From Dromiciops gliroides (taxonomy: Eukaryota; Chordata; Mammalia; Microbiotheria; Microbiotheriidae), in assembly GCF_019393635.1 (NCBI RefSeq), contig NC_057867.1, positions 72,109,492 through 72,173,491 on the forward strand: a stretch of 64,000 nucleotides of DNA. The letters are read 5' to 3'. This document shows positions 23,291 through 34,236 of the stretch, in pieces. Both the position numbers and the translations under genes were made by a program. The first letter of the stretch is position 1, and every line of letters begins with the position of its first letter. Under the pieces are notes generated by a model. The model saw only the letters and a program-made list of their open reading frames with translations. It searched no databases and was not told the DNA's origin.

Positions 23291-24540
23291 GGAAAAAGCT
23301 TATTCCTGTACACTGAGTTGACAGTGCATTAAAGTGTAGTTCTTGCAAGAAGTACAAATACCCTTATTAGATCTCCTTGAAGACAACACTGTAGGTGCCA
23401 ATCACCAGAAGCATCTCTAATAACTCCTTTTACTTAATAGTGGATACTGCATCTTTAAAACATTAGAAACAGATGTCACTGCATTACTTCACTGCTGATG
23501 TATGTAATAGAAATGACACACTAATTAATTTAATGCAGTACAAATGTACTGATTATTTATCATTGCTGACAATAAAATTATGAAAACATTCAATTACAAT
23601 CAGTGGTAATTCATTATTTATTGATTTTGCATTATGTAGGCATTAATACAATGCATTTAATTGCACAAGAAAAGGGATCATTTTTTCTGTTAATATGCAT
23701 TTGAATTCATCAGTTTTATTTAAAAGGGAAAATTTGATGTTTGAGTAAGAAGTGTCAATATACTCCAACTTTATGGCCATGATTTCTTGATAACCTAAGA
23801 AAATATGAATAAGTAAGATACTTCTCACTTGGTCACATAGTGGTGGGGGCGGTGCAAGACTCCATACTACCTGGTGAGGCATAGTTCTTATCTGATCCCA
23901 CTTTGAATTTCTACTTCCTTCACATGAGCATTTTTCAAAATCATCAGAATATGGTAGAAAGAAGCAGTCCGAAGTCTTTTACCAGTGATAACTGACCAGT
24001 GCATTGCAAAGAAGGAGGTGGTGGGGGGGAAGCTATTACACACACATATGACTAGAAAAAGGAGGTAGGCTAGTAATACATCAGGAACAAGAGATAACAG
24101 ATCACATAACTGCAACGTTGGTATTCTTTAGGTATGAAAACAGCAGAGGAGGACTATAGCACCTTGGATAGATCACTAAGGAGGATTTCCAGAAAGATGA
24201 GAATTACACAGGATGAGAAGACAGAGATCAGTTGGCTTTGATCCATACTGTAATGCAAGTACTTGCCACATTGTGGATATCACAGGTCCAGGTAAGAAAG
24301 GAAATGATATCTTATTGAAAACAAAAGAAGAAATAACTTAAACATGTCAGCATAAACTCTACATTTCTTATAGATTGCTAAAAGGAAATTTATGTATATA
24401 TAATATAATACATATAAACCTTAATACAACAATACCTTATTTCTCAGTATCTCTTTCTGATCTCTTTCCAATATGTGCATTTGTCATATTTTGTTGTGTA
24501 TATATATATATATATTGCTGTTTACATTGGCAATAGACCC
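23290..24540. other. Upstream unique sequence, no gene seen
   Basis: Very AT-rich at 23450-23660, with a (TA)n run near 24499-24516; nothing coding is recognisable. Confidence 0.5.
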
Positions 24541-24670
24541 AAAGTAACAGACACTTAGAGTGGGAAGGAACCTTGGAAGCTATCTAGTTCCAACTTTTCA
24601 TTTTACAAATGAGGAAAGTAAAGCGCAGAAAAGAGATGGGATGGCCTTTGTGGTCCCAGAGAGTTTGCAG
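24540..24670 (-). mobile_element. MIR-like SINE fragment
   Basis: AGTGGGAAGGAACCTTGGAA, TTTTACAAATGAGGAAAGTA; the 5' half is missing. Confidence 0.55.
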
Positions 24671-24839
24671 CAGAGCCCAGGTGGGAAGGAAAGTCTCCTG
24701 GCCTTGTGCTTTCTTCATGATACCACTCTCTGCTTTTTATCCCTGACAAATATCTCTTGAGCCTCTACTCGGTGCAAGGAACTGGAGGGACAAAGAGGAA
24801 AAAGAATGGTACCTGACCTCACAGAGTTTATAGGTGAAT

Positions 24840-26020
24840 TGGGAACATAAACCATGTACTTGTGGAAAGATGGCGCCCTGGGGACAGTGCCTAAATTAGC
24901 TTGGCTGAAGTAGGGGCTGCTTGTCAGGGAACTGTGGAAGAAACTGGAGGAAAGCTACATTTGGGCCAGGGAGTAGAGAAGCTAGAGTGACATGTGTAGG
25001 TGGCTAATAGGGAAGAACAGTTCCTAGAGGAAAGGAGCCTCATTCCTACCTCCTCATAACTGGACAACTGTCAGCATAAACCAATATTTATTCATTCATT
25101 CATTGGAATATTTATTCCATGTACTTTGGCCTCTCGATCCATCCAGTCTGGTTTATACCAGATGGTTATTTAAAACCAAATATTGCCATTCACTATATCT
25201 CATTCTAGGGGTGGTGGTGGAGGAGAATCTTGAGCAATTTTCGTCTTCCAAAGGAAAGTGATTGTTTTGTTTCCTCTTCAGTTCTATTCTGATAAGCTTT
25301 CCATTACACCAGGCTTGGTTTCATTAATGTTGGGAGAGCCACAATTATAGTCAAGCTGCTAACAAACCATTATCTTTAACCTTCAGTCTAAGCCATAGGC
25401 TGAATCATAACAGGGACCCTATTTTAGCTTTCAGATTAAAAAAGAAAGCTTTCTTCCTGATGACTTGGAGAACATTGAGAGGATAGGGCCTAAATCTCAG
25501 AAAAGTGGGCAGCCAGCAAAATGATTCTTAATTCTCTTGCTTTCCCCCCCTTCTTTTGGGGCATATAATTCTTACTGGACTCTAAAGGTGTGACCATTGA
25601 GTGATCCATTATTCAAATAGCCTTCCATTTGGAGCTCTCCCTTTGGATAGTTTGCTCATATCCCTTGTGACCTATTGTAAATTACTGACCACAGAAACAT
25701 TGAATATGTATGCATTCATAGAAAATTATAATAAAGCAAAAGGAAACATAATTCACATCCCTTAAGCTATGCTTCTTCAGTACATATGATACGGTTTTAC
25801 TTCAGGGTACTGGCAAGTAAAAGCCTATTGAACAATATGCAGAAATTTGAAATTAACCAAAATTTGAGTTATTTTTACGGACTGGGCATGTGTGTGGAAT
25901 AGTGTTCTTTATGAGTATAGTGGGCAACTGATCCTGGCTGGGGAAGATGGCAGGAAATAGGATGTTAGTTCAGCCTGTTCCTCTTCTCCTCTTCTGTCTA
26001 TAACTGACCCCCCACCGCCT
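24840..26020. other. Upstream unique sequence, no gene seen
   Basis: Possible very old repeat remnants near 24750-24830 (reverse L2-like tail); otherwise nothing recognised. Confidence 0.5.
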
Positions 26021-26029
26021 TGCCACAAG

Positions 26030-26150
26030 TATGCTGCTGGAGGAGACGTTCATCTAGTCAAACCCTTCATTTTACAGATTGAAGAAACTGAGGCTCAGTG
26101 AGGAGAACTAACTCTCCCAGGATCACATAGGCATAAGGAATCTGAATATG
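26030..26150 (-). mobile_element. MIR-like SINE fragment
   Basis: CTTCATTTTACAGATTGAAG, then AAACTGAGGCTCAGTGAGGA. Confidence 0.6.
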
Positions 26151-26569
26151 GAGGTAGCTGCAGGACTAAGTATATCTACGGGAGGAATTAACACATGAGA
26201 TATAAGGCTTGATCACTGAACAGACAGATCTCATTGATGGGCTCTTTACTCTAAGAACAGCAGAGAATGACAAAACTGAGAAGTACCAGCTACATTGCTA
26301 TAGCCTTGATTGAAACTGAACACACAAAGGACCGACAGAGAGATGAGACAGGCTAGGAGTGGATATTCTCCTCTTTTAGACAGCGAGAATGAGTTTCTTA
26401 AGACCGTGTATTAAAACATCATTATAAAACCAGTCCCTGACTGCTTGTGTACTATGTGAGAATTGCAGGTATTCCTTTGTTCAGGCAGCCATAGCAATCA
26501 ATGGCAAGAAATAGACTATTATATAGAGAGTTTTATATTAGGCAGCATCAAATGAGTGGAGTGGCAATA

Positions 26570-26820
26570 TAGGCTTTAACAATTCGATTGAATGTGGGGG
26601 TCAAGGGAGAAATAGGAATCAAAGATGACTCGAAGATTTTGAGCCTGGGTGACTGGGAAAATTGTGGTGCCATTAATAGAAGTAGGGAAGACAGAAGGAG
26701 GGACTTCATTTGGTGGGGGAGATGTCAAGTTTGTCCCAAGTGGAAATGTCCAGCAAATTGGTGAAAATGTAATACTAGAGCTCAGAAGAGAGGTCAGAGG
26801 TTGGAAATGAAAATTTCCAA
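26570..26820 (-). mobile_element. L2 coding fragment (- strand)
   Basis: A minus-strand frame reads ...SINGTTIFPVTQAQNLRVIFDS, the segment of the L2 protein downstream of the reverse transcriptase core (family form: NGTTILPVTQA.NLGVI.DS). The frame is open over about 84 residues but has no intact upstream part. Confidence 0.7.
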
Positions 26821-27285
26821 AGACAGCCACCCCGATCTCTTGGTGATCTCGATAGCTCCTGTGAACTTAATGCAGATCTATATAACCAGACCTAGCCTTT
26901 CAACCTTATCCTCCATCACTAACTTCCTGATAGCTATATCTACCAGAGGTGCCATAGGCACTTCAAACCAAATGTGTCCACAACAGAATTCATTTACCCA
27001 CTCCTGTCAACATGTGTCCTGCAAACTTCCTTATTTTTCTTGCAGCTACTACCATTCTTCCAATGACCTGGGTTTGCAAATTTAGATTCATCCTGGTCTC
27101 TTCCTTCCCCTCCCCTCTCCTCCCTCCTCCCTCCTCCCTCCTCCCTCCCACTAGGTCCAATCAGTTGCCAAGTCTTTTGGACTCTATCTATACATCTTAT
27201 GTCCGTTCCCTTCTCTCTACTCACATAGCCATTAATCTAGCTCGGGCCTTATAACTTTTCACCTGAACTATTGCAATAGCCTCTT

Positions 27286-27426
27286 TTTTTGTGGGGCAAT
27301 GAGGGTTAAGTGACTTGTCCAAGGTCACACAGCTAGTAAGTGTCAAGTGCCTGAGGCCGGATTTGAACTCAGGTACTCCTGAATCCAGGGCCAGTGCTTT
27401 ATCCACTGTGCCACCTAGCTGTCCAA
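27286..27426 (-). mobile_element. tRNA-derived marsupial SINE inside L2
   Basis: Reverse orientation; the 12-bp duplication CAATAGCCTCTT lies at 27274-27285 and 27427-27438. Confidence 0.93.
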
Positions 27427-27481
27427 CAATAGCCTCTTAATTGGTTTCCCTACTTCCATTCTCTTCTCCAATTCATTCTTT

Positions 27482-27631
27482 TTTTTTTTTTTTTTAAAGT
27501 GAGGCAATTGGGGTTAAGTGACTTGCCCAGGGTCACACAGCTAGTAAGTGTTAAGTGTCTGAGGCCGGATTTGAACTCAGGTACTCCTGACTCCAGGGCC
27601 GGTGCTCTATCCACTGTGCCACCCAGGTGTC
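27482..27631 (-). mobile_element. tRNA-derived marsupial SINE inside L2
   Basis: Second insertion only 55 bp from the previous one and in the same orientation. The 16-bp duplication CTCCAATTCATTCTTT lies at 27466-27481 and 27632-27647. Its 5' end reads ACCCAGGTGT in place of ACCTAGCTGC. Confidence 0.93.
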
Positions 27632-27959
27632 CTCCAATTCATTCTTTACACAGCTGCCAAGAGATTCAGTTTTAACTATGTCATCCTTGCCCAAGAGTCT
27701 TCAGTGGTTTCAGTCATTAAAATACCAACTTCTGGGTTCATCATTTGTTTCTCTTCAGACTCACCCCGGCTGACCTTCCCAGACTTTGTGCACATTGTTT
27801 CCTGGGCTACCTCTCCTCACCTCCACTCCCTGGAATTCCCTAGCTTCCTTCAAGGTTTTGCTCACATGCCATTCCCAGTGGGATGCCTTCCCTTTTAGTA
27901 TTTTCCCCTTCTCAAGTTACTGAATTGAATTGACTCTACATAGAGGTAAACAGAATATT

Positions 27960-28440
27960 GGGACCAAATGAGAGGAAGAAGCAAGTTGGCACAGGGTCCC
28001 AGAAGCCTAGAGAGGAGAGAATTTCAAGGAGGAGGTAGGATGGTTAGCATGCAAATGATGCATTGAGGTCAAGGAGGATGAAGAGGGAGAAGAGGTTATT
28101 GAATTTGGTGGTTATGAAGTCACTTGTGACTTTGGAGAGGGCAGTTCCAGAAGAGTGATAGAGGCAAAAGGCAGATTGCAAGGGGTTAAGTGGGTGGTGA
28201 GGAAGAAGAGGCAAGAACTTGGTAGTTACCTGAGATAGGACAGAAATCCAAGGATTGAGAAGTCATTTTTTTAAGGCCAAAGTATGTATGTAGACAGGGG
28301 AAGGAGTCAGTGAGGAGGGAGTTATGGAAAATCTAAGGGAAAAGGTCAAATCAATGGAACAAGGCCCTAGAAGATGAGGCAAAGAAAGAATGGGATTAAA
28401 GGCACTGTTTTGGACAGGAGAAGGGACACTTCTTCCTAAA
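27960..28440 (-). mobile_element. L2 reverse transcriptase fragment (- strand)
   Basis: Translated on the minus strand near 27990-28145 it reads TALSKVTSDFITTKFNNLFS followed by LFILLDLNASF and, one stop later, LLLEILSSLGF. This matches the L2 reverse transcriptase core (DLSAAFDT region). Stops and changes make it a dead copy. Confidence 0.65.
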
Positions 28441-28454
28441 AAAACCGTAGGTAG

Positions 28455-28612
28455 GGGGCAGCTAGGTGGCACTGCAGTGGATAAAGCACTGGCCCTGGAT
28501 TCAGAAGGACCTGAGTTCAAATCCAACCTCAGACACTTGACACTTACTAGTTGTGTGACCCTAGGCAAGTCACTTAACCCTCACTGCCCTGCCCAAAAAA
28601 AGAAAAGAAAAA
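28455..28612 (+). mobile_element. tRNA-derived marsupial SINE
   Basis: Full-length, with an extra CACTG near 28470 in the head and a purine-rich (AAAG)n tail. Its 3' half is part of the tandem duplication described at 28541-28890. Confidence 0.88.
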
Positions 28613-28890
28613 AGAAAGAAGTAGAAGGTAAAGTGGATGATAGTACTAGTAATCCTGAGGTAAGGGGGGGGGGCTTAATCTTTGAATGGCCTTGGTTTTT
28701 ATACTTAAGTAGGCACTTACTAGCTGTGTGACCCTGGGCAAATCACTTAACCGTCATTGTCCTGCCTCCCCCCCCCAAAAAAAAAAAAGAAGAAAGAAGT
28801 GTAAGGTAAAGTAGATCATAGTACTGGAAATCCTGAGATGGGGTGGGGGGGCTTAATCTTTGAATGGCCTTGATTTTTAGACTTAAGTAG
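28541..28890 (+). repeat. Tandem duplication of about 175 bp (two units)
   Basis: Unit 1 (28541-28713) and unit 2 (28714-28890) both hold the SINE 3' half, an A-rich tail, AAGGTAAAGT, a poly-G run, CTTAATCTTTGAATGGCCTT and ACTTAAGTAG. They differ at scattered sites and in the G, C and A run lengths, so the event is not recent. Confidence 0.85.
28714..28796 (+). mobile_element. SINE 3' half created by tandem duplication
   Basis: Begins at CACTTACTAG, in the middle of the element, directly after unique sequence. It is followed by the same unique flank that follows the SINE at 28455-28612, so it was copied with that flank rather than inserted on its own. Confidence 0.8.
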
Positions 28891-29245
28891 AGAGCAAAGT
28901 TACATGTCAGAAAAGAAGGAAGCAAGGACTTTTGGAAATTATGGACTTTTGGAAAGGGGAAAAGGGCTGGAACAGCCACTTCTGGGGATTTGCCTGGCAG
29001 AAGAAACCTTAATTCCAAGGCTCAACCATGGTTAGATGGCATGAATGTGATCAGGGAAAAGCTCAGGACTTTAAGAGAATACTTACCTTAGAACATTGAG
29101 ATATTGACTGGATGGAAATTGGGCCCACCTCCCTCTCCTTAAATTTCTAGGAGAACATCTTTCTTGGTGTATTTACTTACTCTAAATATTATTGTTAAAC
29201 ATGTTTTATTAGAAAATAATAGTTTTTCCTTTATTATTATTTTGG

Positions 29246-29384
29246 GGGGGTAGGGCAATGAGGGTTAAATGACTTGCCCAGGGTCACACAGCTAGTAAGT
29301 GTCAAGTATCTGAGGTCGGATTTGAACTCAGGTCCTCCTGAATCCAGGGACAGTGCTTTATCTACTATGCCATCTAGCTGCCCC
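29246..29384 (-). mobile_element. tRNA-derived marsupial SINE
   Basis: Reverse orientation, full body. No clear target-site duplication is visible. Confidence 0.88.
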
Positions 29385-29677
29385 TAAGTACATGTTTAAA
29401 AGGATAACTACATATGTGTGATCTTTTGTCTGGCTTTGGCTATTTTGTGTGAACTCATCTCTCATTTTATAATGGAATTCAATTGAGAATTTGACTCAGT
29501 TTCTGAAAACTGCCAGCCCACTTTCTACATGTGGTCCACAAAGTGAGATATCTAAATAGAAATTTAACCAGTGAGATTTTCTTACTCTTCAGTTCTGCAA
29601 ATATTTTGATGTCTCTTCATTATCCTCTCTCCACTGTTCTCTCCAACAACTTTCTCTAATTGTTCTCAATCAATCTT

Positions 29678-29833
29678 TTTTTTTTTTTTTTGCTTCGGGC
29701 AATGAGGGTTAAGTGACTTGCCCAAGGTCACACAGCTAATAAGTGTCAAGTGTCCGAGGCCGAATTTGAACTCAGGTCCTTCTGAATCCAGGGCCAGTGC
29801 TTTATCCACTTTGCCACCTAGCTGCCCCCACTC
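29678..29833 (-). mobile_element. tRNA-derived marsupial SINE
   Basis: Reverse orientation; the duplication CTCAATCAATCTT / CTCAGTCAATCTT (12 of 13) lies at 29665-29677 and 29834-29846. Confidence 0.9.
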
Positions 29834-29846
29834 CTCAGTCAATCTT

Positions 29847-32560
29847 ACCAGGTTGCTGACCAGACCTAATCAGAGACCAAAGTAGAGGAAACAAATGGAG
29901 GTGGCTGGACCCTTCAAATAATTCCAGTTTTTCCCCTTTGGGATTGATTGAAGACCCATCATGTAAAACCAGCCCCTTCAACAGCTCTGGAGTTTTGAAT
30001 CAGGTAGGAAATTCTTTGATTTGAATTAAAATTGCATCTGCACTGAACAGACTCTTAATGTTAAACAAAGTGGAATATTTTGCCTTTAGGTACAGGTTGA
30101 GCACCCCCCTTCCCACTTTCCCCTTACTGTAGAGTATTGAATTAGAAAAAAAATATTGTTCATTACATCTGGGCAGTTTGCAGCATTTAATTGCATGTCA
30201 AGTTATCTAATACTTACACTTGGCTCCCTCATATGGTTTGTTTCAGTTCAATAATAATTTATTAAATGCCTACTATGTGCAAGGCACTGTGCTAGGTACT
30301 GATTAAGACTATTGGTAATAGTTACATGATTCAGAATAGAAGCACACTGAATAGAAGCTTCTTTTCCCTTTTTGTTCAAATGAGATAATGCATCTGCTTT
30401 TGTATTAATTTCCTTGGATCTGTATATTCTGAGATAATCTGGCTCCTGCCTGATATTAATTCACAAACCTTGAGCATTTTCGAAGTTGGAGTGCAGTCCC
30501 TCTCTCCATGGATAGTCACCTCCCAAGGGTACTGTTTTTACTGCAGTCTTTATGATTTTATATTGCTTCATGCCACTCCAACTTGCAGGGTGTTGATGCG
30601 CAAGGTTTCCTCTGGCCTTGGAGAAAATCAGCCTGATTTAGAAATATGTTTAGCTTATAGAAGACATTAAAGTCAGAAAAGGGGAAAAAGTACCTTTGTG
30701 TGGAATTTGATTGTCTCATTAATCTCAAAGCAAAAAAAAGTTTTCACAATATAGGGGAAACCTAAAGAAAAATAGCACATGCCTTCTTAAATCTAAATGA
30801 TGAACTTTTCCAGCTACAATTAGCATTCAATAAAATAACTAGATATATTTTTTAAAAGAGTTCAATGAACACGAAATAGAATAATGAAGACTCAGGTCTT
30901 TTGTGTGTTCAAATATATAAATAAAACATACATCTATATACATATACATATATATCTATATATGTATGTATGAAGAGCATTTAACTTCCTGATTTTCAAA
31001 TCCCCATCACAGTTCCTGACACTTGCTGGAATTTGGATCTTAATCGGTTTTGCAGCTTACAATGCTACTGTAGATATGCTCTATCAGCCTGTGTAAATAA
31101 GACATCCATCTCTGGTCCTTTTTGGAAATGACAAAGTGAATTTCGGTTCAAAAACTCAGAACCCACTTATTTCTTCTTCAGTCTTACAAATAATGGAAAA
31201 ACCAACACTTCTTTCTCTTTGTATATATTTCAGAGTTTCTTTGGTTTTTAAAACCCAAACAGCAGGACACCGTCCCTGCTGATGTACACACCAAACCACC
31301 TTGGGAATGAAAGGGTATTTATTGACACGCAGTCTCGAGCCCAGGTGCAGCTATATCCAAGGGGAGCCTGGGCCTTAGAAATCTGAAAGCAAAGCAGAGA
31401 TAACAGATGGAGACATTTCAAAACAAAACAAAACAAACCAAAAAATTCGAGTAAATGCACACGTACTCACAAGTACTTACCGAGGCCACTTGTTTTAAAG
31501 CACGGTTAAATAGCCCCTTTTATTACTATTTTTTAAAAACTAACTTCTGTCCAGCCACCTGTTGAATAAAATTGCTCTTTGTGTTTTGAAAAATCCACTA
31601 GAACACAAATCTCACTTTCAACATTATTTCTCTGTCCTCTTTGTTGAAACTCTGCTTTTTCACCAGCTCCTCTTCGTAAGGTTCTCATCCTTTTCTCAGG
31701 AACTAGTTTTTGCATTCACAAACTTGAGAAAGCCATTTAAAAATGGCTGTTGGCTATATCCATTCCAGACAATTAGGTAAAGCTTCCTTATCGCTGCATT
31801 TTCGAAGCACCCATCACCTAAGTGCTTAAGCATTTTGACCGGGTCCTCAATTAACCGGAAAAACTGCACACAAAGGTTTAAACAGTGATCGGAACATATC
31901 TTATGGAGAGAGGCAGGAAAATTCAACGTAGGAAATCTAATCCCTGTTTAGACTTTCTTCTTCTGGACATTCACTGCTCTGTCTTTGCACTGCTAAGCAT
32001 AACAAGGGCTGAAAAGAATTTTAGACGCTTGTTGGGGGGGGGAAGGGCAACTTGCAAGCAAAACCCCTTCATACAATTTTGAAACTTTTGTAAGGAAATG
32101 TAAGGAACACCTGGCTATCATTGGCCTTGAACTTAGGCACTGGAGAGGAAAAAACAAAAACAAAACCAAAAAGAGAACAAAGGCTGAATTACCTTGTGTT
32201 TGGGCCAAGCTTCACAAGATCCTAGAGAGTCCTGAAAGAATATCAGCCAGCTGGGTCTATAGACTCTGGCTGATATTGTGTAGACGGTACTTGTTCCGTG
32301 GGACATATAGATAGATAGCTTGCCCAAGGTAGCTGGCCCAAATGTCGCTAGCATGGCTGAGCCTTGGTCGTGACTTTGACGATACCGAGAGAGGACGGCA
32401 AGGAGAAATGCGTGCACTCTGAGATTGCAACCTTTTAGATGGGGGACTCTTGGCCTCAGTGATCTCGAGCCCCTCTTTGGCTGCAGGCCCCTCACTTTTT
32501 GTGTTTGGAGATAGAGGGAGCAAAGATTTTATTTAGAAAGCGCCCCCCCCATCAACCCTA
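29847..32560. other. Proximal upstream region, transposon-poor
   Basis: Only one short L2-like tail (about 30245-30310, reverse) and an AT-rich run near 30920-30970 are recognisable. It passes directly into the CpG island, so proximal regulatory elements would be expected here. Confidence 0.5.
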
Positions 32561-33199
32561 TGGCGTCCGTTCCTTTTTCTATGCGTGTGTTTGGTCCACC
32601 AAGGGGACCCAGCCCACCTGCTTTCCCGGTGAGGAGGGGAAAAAAGCGGGGCTTGTCCCCGGCCCGCAGAGGAGGGGGCGCTCCTCTAGCCTTAGCCCAG
32701 GGCGCCTTGGTCGAGGAGGGGCGGGGGCCCCCTCGGAGGCTTTAGGACCCTAAATGTGTCCCTAGGGAATGCTTCCACGGGAATGTTCGCCTGCAGGCCC
32801 GTCTCCGCCCTGCACCCACCATGGGGAGGGGGCTTGACTCTTTGCCCAGACGCTCCGGGTTTTCGCTCGCGGGCTCTGGGGCCGCCCGCCTCGGGTTGCA
32901 AGGGTGGCAGGTGGCGCTCTGGGGGCTTTGCTCTTTTCCCGGGCTCACCCGGGAATCTCGTTCCCGGGCTCGAGGCTTGCAAAGCCCAGGGTACCTGGAC
33001 CTTGGAAAGCTCCGCAAAGCGGGAGCTCCGAGATGGCGCTAAAGGCTGCGCGGGCAAATGCAAGGCAAAAATAAGGAGCCGAGCAAGAGAAACACAAACC
33101 GAGGGAACTGAGCGGCGGGCGCCTCAAGCCGCCCCCCCCCCTTCCCAGCCTAACCCCCCCTCCCCCAGTCGCCTCCGTCCCCATTCACGCAACGACTTC

Positions 33200-33518
33200 T
33201 AGTGGAACTCAGGTAGTCGGGCTGGGCCGGGAGCCCCCACCCCGCCTCGCTTCCAGCAGCCACTCTCTGAGCGCGAGAGCCGTGAGCCTGCACCCCATTG
33301 GTCGAGGCGTGTTGCCAGTCTCGGGAAGGGGTGGGGTCTGGTCGTCGCGGGGGCCGAGGCTCCCAGTGTGTGAGGGGCGTGGGAGGAGCGTGAGCCTGTT
33401 TAGAGTAGTGCGGCCAACAGTTGCGAGAGAGGCGGACGAGCTGAGGGAGCGCGAGCAGACCCCCGTGGACTGAGTGGTGACCAGAAAAACCGGAGGCACG
33501 GAGCCCCCCAGGGTAACC
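33200..33518 (+). promoter_or_regulatory. DACH2: DACH2 core promoter and 5' UTR
   Basis: GC-rich, with no TATA box in sight. An inverted CCAAT box (ATTGG, 33297-33301) sits about 220 bp before the ATG, and G-rich Sp1/KLF-like tracts lie at about 33323-33336 and 33373-33390. This is the pattern of a CpG-island promoter with dispersed starts, so transcription probably begins somewhere in 33330-33480. That is an inference; the start site cannot be read from sequence alone. Confidence 0.6.
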
Positions 33519-34225
33519 ATGGCTGTTTCAGCCCCGCCGGTCATCTCGGCAACTTCGAGCAGCTGCAGCGGCAGCAGCGCCGGGGCCCCCGGGGGCTTGT
33601 TCCGGGCCGAGCCCCTCTACTCCAGCCCGTCCGAGTCCCCGCGGCTCACCAGCAGCATGATTAACAGCTTCATCTCCCCCGGCGGCGGCGGCGGGAGCGG
33701 TATGGGGAGCGCTCTGGGAAGCGCTCTGGGGAGCGGTCTGAGCGGCGGCATGAGCAGGATGGGCGGCGGCGGCGGCATGAGCGTTCTGGGCGGTGGCGGT
33801 GGCGGCGGCGGTGGCATGAGTGCGATGAGCGGCGGCGGGATGAGCGCCATGAGCGGCATGAGCGCAATGAGCGCGATGAGCGCTATGGGCACCGGCGGCG
33901 GTGCCGGCGGCGGCGGCGGCAACGGCGGCAACAACGAGTGTAAGATGGTCGATCTGCACGGAGTGAAGGTGGCTTCTTTCCTGGTCGAGGGGCAAGAGCT
34001 CATTTGCCTGCCTCAGGTCTTCGACCTGTTCCTGAAGCATCTCGTGGGGGGCCTGCACACCGTCTACACCAAGCTGAAGAGACTGGATATCACCCCGGTG
34101 GTGTGCACTGTCGAGCAGGTCCGGATCCTCCGCGGGCTGGGCGCCATCCAGCCCGGCGTGAACCGCTGCAAACTCATCACCAGGAAGGACTTCGAAACTT
34201 TGTACAACGACTGCACCAACGCCAG
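33519..34225 (+). CDS. DACH2: DACH2 coding exon 1 (partial gene), dachshund family transcription cofactor
   Basis: Encodes 235 complete codons plus 2 nt of the next. Dachshund proteins are nuclear cofactors that act with SIX and EYA proteins in eye, muscle and limb development (family knowledge). Residues 1-54 (start MAVSAPPVISATSS, then GGLFRAEPLYSS and SPRLT...MINSF) point to DACH2 rather than DACH1. Residues 55-137 are Gly/Ser/Met/Ala/Leu low-complexity repeat. Residues about 138-235 begin the Ski/Sno/Dac (DACHbox-N) domain, with NECKMVDL, the CLPQVFDLFLKHLVGG motif, TVYTKLKRLDITPVVC and the end NDCTNA. The start at 33519 is the first ATG in frame: it has A at -3 and G at +4, an in-frame TGA lies at 33471-33473, and I see no ATG in 33200-33518. 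The exon ends at CAG|GTGAGG in phase 2, so the remaining exons are beyond the window. The Ski/Sno part shows no frameshift or stop. Confidence 0.95.
33681..33929 (+). repeat. DACH2: Coding minisatellite in DACH2 exon 1 (Gly/Ser/Met/Ala linker)
   Basis: Encodes residues 55-137. Three layers are visible: GGC/GGT runs giving polyglycine; a 12-bp unit (GGGAGCGCTCTG) about three times, giving GSAL GSAL GSGL (residues 63-74); and a 9-bp ATGAGCGCN unit giving MSA, mostly within residues 100-124. ATGAGC occurs eight times. Twelve methionines fall in this stretch (62, 78, 81, 87, 100, 103, 108, 111, 114, 117, 120, 123). The frame stays open throughout. Confidence 0.9.
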
Positions 34226-34231
34226 GTGAGG
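34223..34231 (+). other. DACH2: DACH2 exon 1 splice donor
   Basis: CAG|GTGAGG matches the U1 consensus, with the cut after 34225. Reading on without splicing gives only one more codon (AGG, Arg) before TGA at 34227-34229. The coding boundary after ...CTNA is where I recall exon 1 ending in the vertebrate DACH genes. Confidence 0.9.
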
Positions 34232-34236
34232 AGGCC

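Larger units (their letters stand above)
26828..27945 (+). mobile_element. L2 LINE fragment (+ strand), carrying two SINE insertions
   Basis: Starts at ATCTCTTGGTGATCTCGATA (the SLGDLI segment of L2). It continues through ATCTATATAACCAGACCTAG, AACTATTGCAATAGCCTCTT, CCCTGGAATTCCCTAGCTTC and GGGATGCCTTCCC. A (TCCTCCC)n tract lies at 27110-27150. SINEs at 27286-27426 and 27482-27631 interrupt it. It lies between two minus-strand L2 pieces. Confidence 0.7.

Noticed and set aside
27286..27631. Repeats spaced like a CRISPR array
   Set aside because: The repeats are about 150-bp SINEs with separate duplications in a mammalian genome.
32133..33202. Several open frames on both strands upstream of DACH2
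   Set aside because: Stops are rare in GC-rich DNA; none has a conserved motif. The region is better explained as CpG-island promoter.
33474..33518. N-terminal extension of DACH2 from a GTG at 33474
   Set aside because: There is no ATG; an in-frame TGA lies just before it, and the ATG at 33519 has a strong Kozak context and matches the family start.
33528..34058. 176-residue minus-strand open frame over DACH2 exon 1
   Set aside because: It is the GGC/GAGC repeat read in the opposite frame, giving Ala/His/Thr repeats. The plus strand has the conserved Ski/Sno domain.
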